A DNA stretch of 64,000 nucleotides, taken from the NCBI RefSeq assembly GCF_026914185.1, contig NC_070568.1, positions 4,918,001 through 4,982,000 of the forward strand, given 5' to 3'. The DNA is from Puccinia triticina (Eukaryota > Basidiomycota > Pucciniomycetes > Pucciniales > Pucciniaceae). Positions within the stretch are counted from its first letter, which is position 1. Each line of letters starts with the position of its first letter. The position numbers and the translations under genes are program-made. The notes beneath the pieces were generated by a model that saw nothing but the letters and a program-made list of their open reading frames with translations, had not been told where the DNA came from and did not search any database. This document shows, piece after piece, positions 56,319 through 64,000 of the stretch.

Positions 56319-57097
56319 CCCTCCCTGAAGGCCCCCTATTTCATTTGAGTAGGGCCCTTCTTGATTTCAAAAACAAAAACTCCAAACCCAAACAAAACTT
56401 TAAACTCACACAAAACAAGAAAATTTAAACTTTGAACTCACACAACACAAAAACATTTTAACTTTGAACCGACACAAAACAAAAACATTTGAACACAATC
56501 AAAACACACAAAAACAATAATTTAAACTCAAACAAACCATAAACTCTGTACTGAAAAAAAAACTTAAACTTTTCAAACTTAAGGAACACAAATTTCAAAC
56601 TTTTCATTTCTTCTGCCTGCAATTTCAATGAAATGCAGCATGAACCCATGAAGTCAGTTTCTGTGAAACTGTGGTTTTAATAAACTTGGATATAGGTCTG
56701 ATAGGTTTGGTTCAATCAAGTTAAATTTATTTATTATATATGGTTCAAAAATTGGATTACTTTTAGCTCTGATATTATAGATTGGAGATTATTTGGAAAA
56801 CTTCTAGCCCTGGCAAGTGTCAGAGGGTAGTAAATATCTATGTATGCAGAAGAAATAACAACAAACTCTAATCAGCAAAACTCAGCCATATTCAACAAGA
56901 CAGTACTCAGATTGGAGAAAAGAATTATCAAGAATTTTTTGGAATTGGACTAATCAATTTTTTTTTACACTCAAAGAAAAGATGCCAGCAAGTATTTAAA
57001 ACCTTGGACTCAAGACCTCAAGATTGAAAACACCTAAAATTAGTGTAGGATCTTATAAATAAATTTCTTTCCACACCTTGTCTATATTTTCAACAAC
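56319..57097. other. Helitron 5' region and AT-rich flank, no gene
   Basis: Up to 56690 this is the H5 5' region, an AAACTTTGAACTCACACAAA-type low-complexity stretch and the terminus. From 56691 to 57097 it is AT-rich DNA with no ORF. No 5' LTR for the following gypsy element was recognised in it. Confidence 0.5.
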
Positions 57098-57939
57098 GTG
57101 ATGCTCAAAATGGAGGCGGATCGCCGACCCAAGGAAACGGCGGATCAGTCGAAGACTCCTGCTACTGTGGACGACCTGACCCAAATGCTGCAGTCCTTTG
57201 AACAGCGGCTGAAGCAAGAACTTGCGGCGGCTCCGTCACCGCCGAACCCCTCTTCTGGATCTCGCGGCCCTTTAGTCTGCTACTACTGTCATCGTGAGGA
57301 CCACGGCACGGCCCGTTGTTTCAAGCTGAAGAAGGACAAAGATGAGAAGTTGGTCCAGCAGAAGGGAACGAAATTCTTCCTTCCCAACGGAGCCCTGATT
57401 CCGTTCGACTCCTCGCGCCCGATTCGCCACGTTGTGGCATCCTATCAGCCCAAGACGAATGTGGTGGAGAAAGAATTTCGGACGACCTGCGGTACCTTAG
57501 ATCCCTGGTATCCTCCAGCAGTCTCGTTGCAATCCTTTTCCGGAGCTTATCAGTCCGACCCGGCACGCAAGAAACATGAGGTGCCCAGCCCCTACAAGGC
57601 TCCTGCAGTTCCCTCATCGGCGGCCAAGAAGCCCATTAGGAAGCCTTGTTCTCAAAGCCCGGGATCCGAGGCGACGGATATGGAAGCCGAGCCAGAGCTT
57701 TTTGAGCGATCACCCTCGTCTCAACCGCAGGATCCAGAATCAGGGGAGTCCACACCATTGACCCCAGAGGCCAAGGCTGATTCCAGTACTCCTAGGGTTC
57801 GTTTCGAGCGGGGAATCGCGAAGGATCATCCTAAAGCGGTCGAAGGAGTGCTCAGGAAGATTGGAGATTTGACAGTTCCGACTCTTACGGTCTCGGAGCT
57901 CTTCTCTATCGCACCGGCAGTCGCGGATGGGATGAAGAA
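57098..57939 (+). pseudogene. Ty3/gypsy gag, 5'-truncated
   Basis: The ORF begins at 57098 and contains a CCHC zinc knuckle (CYYCHREDHGTARC, residues ~66-79), then a Pro/Ser-rich region. The usual large retrotransposon gag domain upstream is missing. It runs to a 9-bp site duplication at 57931-57939, where a 599-bp MITE interrupts it. Removal of the MITE joins ...AVADGMK to KWVSRRRVE in the same frame at 58548. Confidence 0.75.
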
Positions 57940-58538
57940 CTAACTTAACAAAGTCCCTCTATTTGAGGGGGGACGCTGTCCCGCAGGGACCCTCCGAAGG
58001 AGGGACTTACACCCAATGTCCAAGTTTGGGCTGACAGAATCAGAATTATGTCGTTTTTCAAACGTTTCTGGCTTCACCCTTTCCCACTGGGCAGCAAAGC
58101 TTTGGGGGAACAAAAGATTCCCAAGATCAAGGAGAATCTCTCCAAATTTTTCTGAATTTTTTGAGGCCTTCAGAACCCCTCAGATCTATTTTTTGTGACT
58201 ATCTGTGGTCTGCTTCATCCTATATTACAAAGTTCACACTGTACAGAATCCAAAACTCATGATGTTACAAGGGACATTGCACATCAAGAAGACAGGTTGG
58301 GGATAGGTGGGTATAGTACATGGATAAAGAAGACTTTGGTCATCATGGAAATCCAAAAAATAATGAAATTGGACAGGAAATGGATGGGTGAGAGCAGTTT
58401 TAAAAAAGTCCCCACCAAAAAACCAAATGCTGTCAGCCTGTAAGTCCGTTTAGCGCGTAAGTCCCTCCCTCCGGTCGGCGCAATGCAACCAGTATTTTAC
58501 CACTCCACCTGTAGGAGGGTGGGACTTAGTTAAGTTAG
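57940..58538. mobile_element. MITE 1 in gypsy, 9-bp duplication
   Basis: Ends CTAACTTAACAAAGTCCC and, inverted, CTAACTTAACTAAGTCCC; flanked by GATGAAGAA (57931-57939 and 58539-58547). A 9-bp duplication points to the Mutator superfamily. The interior shows more GTCCCTC motifs in both orientations near each end and no gene. The host gypsy frame is continuous without it. Confidence 0.88.
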
Positions 58539-58539
58539 G

Positions 58540-59073
58540 ATGAAGAAGTGGGTTTCGAGGAGGCGCGTAGAGGTTGGATCTGGCAAGTTTAAGGTGTTGT
58601 CGGGAACGTTGATGGAAGAATCTCCGGGATCAACAGAAGAGAGCCGCCTTTACTCCTGCCCGTTGGGATTCCTCCCCTGTCTGCTTGGCGAGGAGGAGGG
58701 AAAAGCAGCTCCTTTGGTCAACTCAGGATCGCAGCTCAACCTCATCTCGGATACAAAAGCGAATAAGCTCCGGCTGAGCCTCAGAGTGAACTTCAGCTCC
58801 GCTGTTTACGGCATAGGCAACCAGGCCTGCAAGTTAGTTGGCGTGGCCGAGGACGTTCCCATACGCGTCGGCAAGTCTATTGTTGGGGCCTGTCATTTTT
58901 GGATTACGCGGGTGGACGGGCCCATTATTCTGGGCCGTCCGTTCCTCATGGATTTCGACGTTACACCAGATTTCTCGGGACAGACGGGCAAAAGGATCCT
59001 CATTCCGGACGCTAACGGCCGGAGAATTGAGATTTCCTTGTGTTCAGCGGAGACAGGTTGTTGGGAGAGGTAG
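58540..59073 (+). pseudogene. Ty3/gypsy aspartic protease region
   Basis: Continues gag after the MITE. It shows a retropepsin-like domain: PLVNSGSQLNLIS (active-site DSG expected; here NSG), then IVGACHFWI and ILGRPFLMDFD. The Asp-to-Asn change (AAC for GAC at 58720-58722) should abolish proteolysis. It ends at TAG 59071-59073. Confidence 0.8.
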
Positions 59074-61669
59074 TTTCCTGCCAACGGACGTAAGGCGTTT
59101 CTCACCCGGAAGGGAAAGGCCCGAGAGGACCCTTTGGAGGGACGTCATTTTTTATAGGTTCACTTGGCCTGACACACGGAGAACTTAATATAGAGTCTTG
59201 CAGTTTGACCGTAGGCTTAACTTTAGCACGAGAGTCTCAAAAGTCGCGCTTTTCATTTCGGCCTCATCTTTCTTCTTCAAATTCAGTCATTAAAATCAAC
59301 AATCCCCAAAAACATCAAGAAAACCAATCAAAGCCAAAAAACATTTCTTCCAATCTGCTCTCCGACTCCCAAACTGCTTTTTTTTCCTCAAGATATCATG
59401 TACCATCAGTTTCCGAACCTTCCTTGTTTCATAGCAAGAGGGCGCTGTTTCGCACCGAAGGCGAGGACTTTTGGCGGATGAGACCTTTGACTGTGGAGGC
59501 CAGGGCGTTTGCGGAGGAAACGGATATTTGGCGAAGGTGTGGAGCTATAGAAATAAGTTCTCTCCATAGATGCACCTGATCTGGGCTGGATGCCACCCCC
59601 CTTTCAAAAACCCTACAATCTGCCACACTCGTGAGCCGCCCTCCATCCTTGTTTTACACTTTGGTTCCAGGCGGTTCTTCATCCTCTCAATCCCGCTCCC
59701 AAGCCTCCGCAACAAGGGAAAACTAAAGATCCTCCACGATGAGGTGAAACTAGAGAATTATCGTGTGGCGGCGGAAGGAGGATTTGTGTATTTTGGTATA
59801 TCGCGGAGGCTGGGAGAACCAAAAGTAAGTTCCTCCCAAATTTGCACCTCCGAGGGTCTCTCTACACGTCACGAAAACCCTACTCTAGCCACACTCGTGA
59901 GCCGCAGCCCTTCTTTTGGTTTTTCTTTCTCAGAGAAAGCGGCGTTTGAGGATGGCACGGAGCATAGGACTTGGCGGATGCTTGAGCATGGGCTCAGTCA
60001 AGGTTCCCAGTTGGCGCTCGCGGACTCTTGGCGAGAAGGTTCCTTCCTGGCGTTTGCGGCGAAGTACAAACCCGTTGCCTGGAAAATCAGGCCGGTAAAT
60101 CAACCTATGCCACAGAGCCTCAACCCGCCTTTGCAGCATCCCCCATTGTCGCGCGATCCCTACCATGGGCTTTCACGCTCCCTGGCAGGGCCCTTTATTC
60201 CACGCGGTTGAGTAACAGAAGAGATTCTTGAGGTCGTTAACTTTGGGCCGTCTGGATGGTTAAGTTCTGCAGAACTAGATCTCATCAAGAATGTTCTCGC
60301 GGAGCAGAGCCCAGCCATAGCTTTTGACAAATCACAACGCGGTCTCCTCAAGGAATCATATGGGCTCCCCTACATTATTCCGGTGGTAGAGCACGATCCT
60401 TGGCAAAAGCGCAAGATTCCAGTTCCGGAAGCAAAAATGGACAATTATGTGAAGATTATCCGCAAACGAGTGCGCAACGGGCTCTACAAGCAGTCAACAT
60501 CCATTTATACAAGCCCGGTGTTTTGCGTGCTCAAAAGCAACGGCAAATTACGGATTATCCACGATCTACAACCTTTGAATAAGGTCACTATTCGGGATGC
60601 TGGCATTCCTCCGGCCACGGAGGAATTCGTGGAGTCCTTCTCCGGCTGTGCCTGCTACGGCCTTGGCGACATTATGGGCGGTTACAATGAGCGCGCCCTT
60701 CATCCCATCTCTCGACCTCTCACTACGTTTGACACTCCTCTTGGATGATTCCAACTCACTCGGCTTCCCCAGGGTGCGACCAATTCGGTCGCAGTGTATC
60801 AAGCGCAAATGGTTTTGATCCTCCAGGATGAGATCCCGGATCACGCAGGCATCTTCATAGACGACGGTGGAATAAAGGGGCCGGTCTCTGACTACAATGG
60901 CGAGACCTTGGACTGGCATCCCGGCATAAGGCGTTTCATTTGGGAGTATGCAGAGACACTCAAGCGGATTCTGTTTCGCATCAAAGAATCCGGTCTCATG
61001 GTTTTGGCCTCAAAGCTAGCGGTGTGCATGCCCGCTTTGGAAATAGTGGGACATGTTGTCTGCAAGGAAGGTCGGCGCATGGCGAAGACCAAGATTAACA
61101 AGATCCTGTCGTGGCCAACTCCGGAGAATGCTACTGAGGTCCAAGGCTTTCTGGGCGTGGTAGTGTATGTCCAAATCTTTATCCCATCCCTCTCCCAGAT
61201 TTGCCTGCCCCTCAGACGGCTGACGCGCAAGGACGCGGACTTCATTTGGACTGGGGATTGCGACGATGCATTTGAGGAGCTTAAGCGCATCGTCGGCAAG
61301 GACATTGTCCTTGCCAAAATCGATTATGGGCCCAAGTCAGGCCGGATCAAGTTGGCGGTTGATTCAAGTTTTCACGCGGCTGGCGCGGTGCTCTCTCAAA
61401 CGGAACAGAATGGGCTAGACCGGCCGGCGCTCTACGAATCACTACTCTTCTCAGATGTGGAATCAAGGTACTCGCAATCCAAGCTCGAATTATGTGGTGT
61501 TGCTCGCATTCTCAAGAAACTACAAACAATTCTTTGGGGCCAGCACTTCAAATTACAAGTGGACGCTCAGTCATTAATCCAGATGATCAATGCGCCAAGT
61601 CTCCCCAACGCGCCAATGACGCGCTGGGTTGCGTTTATCCAGCTCTTTTCGTTTGACATAGTCCATTGA
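59074..61669 (+). pseudogene. Ty3/gypsy reverse transcriptase and RNase H region
   Basis: A pre-RT linker is broken by several stops between 59070 and 59920. The homologous frame then has KYKPVAWKIRPVNQPMP, SYGLPYIIPVVEH, LYKQST..Y.SPVFCVLK, KLRIIHDLQPLNK, LGDIMGGYNER, LPQGATNSVAVYQAQM and the catalytic FIDDGG at about 60857. RNase H follows with LAVDSSFHAAGAVLSQ and QSKLELCG. Disabling stops: TGA 60209-60211, TGA 60746-60748 and TGA 61667-61669, each where Arg (or Lys) is normal for this family in my judgment. A small frame change lies between 60748 and 60794. Inactive. Confidence 0.85.
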
Positions 61670-63388
61670 CCCGGCAAGTCCTTCACCCTTCCAGACGGGC
61701 TCTCTCGGCGCCCTCAGGGCGACGACGATTCAGATTCCCCGCCCTCCGATTTCGATGAAGAGGTGCCCTTGATACGACCTCTCCATTCTTTCTCCGTGAC
61801 CTCTGAATCCGGATATTCGGGCTATCAGGAAGGGTTCTGGCGGCGTATGGAGATTTTTCTAGCCACCCTGACTCGGCCTGAGGGATCGGATTCGCAGGAG
61901 TTTTAAGCTTTGAAGCGCAGGTCGTCGGACTTCTTTTTGCAAGCGGGGCAGCCCTTTGCCGCGGATTGTGGTGACTGTCCCGTCAAAACAGGACTCGATC
62001 CTTCAAGATCTACATGAGGGTTTAGGACATCGGGGTACTGCCGAAACCTACCGTTGAGTGTCTGAGAGGTTCTGGTGGCCTTCCCTAAAGCAAACCGTGG
62101 TGCGCTGGTGTCGTAGTTGCGAAGCTTGTCAGAAGAAGAATCTCAGGAGACCTCAGGAGATGTGTTACCCGACGGGCGAGTCTACTGTGTTCAGTCGTGT
62201 CTCAATGGATGTGGTTCATCTCAAAGCCGGTGGGGCTAAGTATTTGATTGTTGCAAGGTACGACTTTTTGGGTTGGGTCGAAGCAACGGTGAAACAAATA
62301 CAATACATGTATCTGTATCTGCCTGTATTTGTATCTGTTTTGCACCCAATACTATCTATTTGTATTGTATTCAAAGACCAATACTATACAAATGTATTCA
62401 AACTTTGGTATCTTGTTGCAAATACAGCCCAATACAAGATACTGTATTTTTATGTTTTTTGATAGTTTTCCTGTATACAGTCCACAGTGGCCAAAAACAA
62501 GAAAATCAAGTTTTAATAATTTATTGATACAATACTATGGTATTGTATCTTCAGGCAGATACAATAAATTTGTATTTACAATTTTATATTTTTCAACAGA
62601 TACAATACACAAGTATCTGAATATACTGTATTGTATAGTATCTGTTTCACCGTTGGTCGAAGCAAAAATTCTCAACAACCTCACGTCAGAGGCGGTGGCG
62701 TCTTTTCTGCAGGAGCATTGGACCATGCGTTACGGGCTGGCGCGTTCTTATTCTACGTACGGCCGCTCGGAATTCAGAGGGGCTTTGGCGGAGATGCTGC
62801 GCGCTCTACCAGGCCAGCATAGGGTTTCAACTCCCTACTAGCCGGAGGGGCAGGGCATGGACCTCTCAAGGCTGCACTGGTGAAGTTGGTAGGCAAAAGC
62901 GGTAAGAACTGCCGCAAATACTTGCCTTTGGTTCTTTTCTCCGACCAAATTTCCACAAAAAGGACGACGGGCTATTCCCCTTACTAATTTTCGGCCAGCG
63001 CGCGGTGTTACCGCTGGATCTCAAGATTGAACCCTACTTGGGCGTCGATTGGGACGCGGTCAAGGACACTTCGGATCTTCTTGTCGCGCGCTCTTGTCAG
63101 TTGGAACGTAGCGAAGAGACACGCGGCATTGCTTACAAGAAGTTGATGGATGCGCGGGGTGATTCCTTGCGCTATTGGGAAGAGAAACACGCGTCAAGAA
63201 TTCGCGATCCCCTCAAGCCTGGCGATCAAGTTCTTGCCTTTAATCGGTCTCTCGAGACACAGTGGGGGCAGTTGTTTGCTCACCGGTGGAACGGGCCCTA
63301 CCGCGTCGTAAAGCAGGTTGAGGGAGGTTCTTACGTGCTGGCGGAGCTCGATGGCACCGAATTGAAGCGCCGGTTTGCCACGGATTAG
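61670..63388 (+). pseudogene. Ty3/gypsy integrase region with C-terminal GPY/F module
   Basis: After the RNase H stop, PGKSFTLPDGLSRRP continues the family sequence. Frameshifts around 61900-62040 and TGA 62055-62057 precede FWWPSLKQTVVRWCRSCEAC (zinc-binding part), SMDVVHLKAGG and ARYDFLGWVEA. MITE 2 then interrupts, followed by the rest of the core. The C-terminal part (63005-63388) has WNGPYRVVKQVEGGSYVLAE, the GPY/F module, and ends FATD with TAG at 63386 in place of a likely Gln codon. No 3' LTR was recognised downstream. Confidence 0.82.
62285..62654. mobile_element. MITE 2 in gypsy integrase, 370 bp
   Basis: Ends AACGGTGAAACA in inverted orientation, continuing into ATAC(A/T)ATAC, with the 9-bp duplication GGTCGAAGC (62276-62284 and 62655-62663). 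The interior is AT-rich and full of GTATTGTAT/ATACAATAC and CAGATAC motifs. No gene. A Mutator-type MITE is the best fit. Confidence 0.85.
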
Positions 63389-63683
63389 GTCAAACGCTTT
63401 TATTCCCGTGGAGGCACTTCTGACCAAAATTAAGTCCTCCCACGGACGCACTTTTCAAAGTGCCAGAGGCAGATTTTTTTTGTTTTGCATGTGCAAACTC
63501 ATCTGGGGCCTTTGGGCCCCAGAGTCGAAGCTTTCATTGGCCCTCTACACACCCCATTGAGCCATTTTTCAAATTTTTTTGAATATTTGAGCTTAAATTT
63601 GCCCAGGCATTATTCAACTCGAATCAAATTTGAATACAAATACTCGAATCGATTTGATTCAATGTGCTATGCCCTGTCAATGA
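63389..63683. other. Gypsy 3' flank, nothing recognised
   Basis: Contains a TTCAAATTTGAATA/CTCGAATC rich AT stretch. No LTR matching the other side of the gypsy element was found and no ORF of note. Confidence 0.4.
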
Positions 63684-64000
63684 TAAGGCTGGCGGATTAA
63701 CCTCTGAATCAAAAGTTGTGGCCCCGTGGAGTTGAATCAATTCAGGCACCTCTTGATCGACGTGGTTGATCAACCGGGAGATAAAGGCTGGAATGAACTT
63801 TGCAATTTCTTTGTTGGATACTGGCTGGGAAATCAAGGAAAGAGTGTGAGCACGTTTCAGGAGTAAGTTTACAATTCAGAAAGGCAATCAGCCAACTTAC
63901 AGCGCAAGATGTGGTCAGAAAGCTATGGACAGCCTTCTCGACATCAGCCTTGGCATCCCCCAGATTGCAACCGCTAAAACAGACATGATTTCGGACATGG
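63684..64000 (-). pseudogene. eEF3-like (translation elongation factor 3) HEAT-region fragment
   Basis: Two exons on the minus strand. 64000-63901 ends NLGDAKADVEKAVHSFLTTS-CA before GTAAGT. The intron is 63900-63825 (GT...CAG). The second exon from 63824 reads PVSNKEIAKFIPAFISRLI, VPELIQLHGATTF and EVNPPALSL. These match the N-terminal HEAT-repeat region of fungal eEF3 (VxN.DIe.FIPaLI...VPE.vh.LgATTFv.EV..PaLS). Similarity stops abruptly near 63684, as expected for a captured or deleted fragment. The 5' side runs out of the window. eEF3 is an essential fungal ribosome ATPase; this copy looks partial. Confidence 0.6.

Larger units (their letters stand above)
43240..56690 (-). mobile_element. 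Helitron H5, heavily nested (ends paired by inference)
   Basis: 3' end: complement of 43240-43243 (CTAG) with hairpin GCGGC-GAA-GCCAC, A at 43239. 5' end: complement of 56690 downward (TCCAAGTTTATTAAAACC), T at 56691. The sequence left of the copia insertion (51061-51109) continues right of it (56314 onward) as the same CCCAGGGGAT...CCACCCCCTCCCTGAAGG block found in H1 and H4, so the 5' part is one Helitron. Nested inside are MITEs, Helitron H6, a palindromic array and a copia element. The 3' end could alternatively be that at 37913. Confidence 0.5.

Noticed and set aside
57321..57617. Minus-strand ORFs across the gypsy and copia coding regions
   Set aside because: Shadows of the real coding frames.

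Overview
The window is a densely nested transposon landscape from a filamentous fungus, most likely a basidiomycete and plausibly a rust (Pucciniales). The reasons are: short spliceosomal introns; a Mutator-like transposase fused to an OTU domain; a Ty3/gypsy element whose RT carries an FIDDGG motif; and captured pieces of fungal genes (phospholipase B, Sec20, eIF2B delta, eEF3-like). Species assignment is inference. Only one ORF, a RING-H2 protein at 27.4-27.9 kb, looks like an ordinary host gene. Nearly everything else is mobile DNA or its debris.

Layout. 1-6000: AT-rich, gene-poor DNA with small repeats and an (AAAG)n tract, ending in a plus-strand Helitron 3' terminus at 6000. 6094-23862: a Mutator-like element (MULE) with 133-bp TIRs and an 8-bp target duplication. 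Its single gene (FAR1-type zinc finger, DDE transposase, SWIM, AT-hooks, OTU) is split in frame at 9437/20307 by a 10.9-kb CACTA-type foldback element with a 3-bp duplication (AAA). The foldback consists of inverted arrays of a ~172-bp repeat. One repeat unit has been hit by a 3.2-kb Helitron (13934-17152) that carries a complete, spliceable SRA/YDG-domain gene. A 0.95-kb solo LTR sits in the MULE's 3' tandem array.

24-37 kb: minus-strand Helitrons, recognised by a 5' TC terminus and a 3' hairpin followed by CTAG, inserted between A and T. They hold fragments of Sec20, a PRA1-like protein, phospholipase B and eIF2B delta. Two probable solo LTRs lie here as well. 37.9-56.7 kb: further Helitron ends and four arrays of an ACCGGT-centred palindromic repeat. 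There are also several MITE-like elements with readable target duplications, one hosting another Helitron, and a complete but inactivated Ty1/copia element (51110-56313, CCACC duplication) lying inside a Helitron. 57.1-63.4 kb: a degenerate Ty3/gypsy element with two inserted MITEs, each flanked by a 9-bp duplication. 63.7-64.0 kb: an eEF3-like fragment.

The elements do not form a pathway. They record a relative chronology of insertions. Many inactivating changes in the MULE, copia and gypsy genes are inferred C-to-T changes at CGA arginine codons, most of them in a TCG context, which suggests a RIP-like or methylation-linked mutational process. The presence of an SRA (modified-cytosine-binding) gene on a mobile element in the same window is the most intriguing biological juxtaposition.
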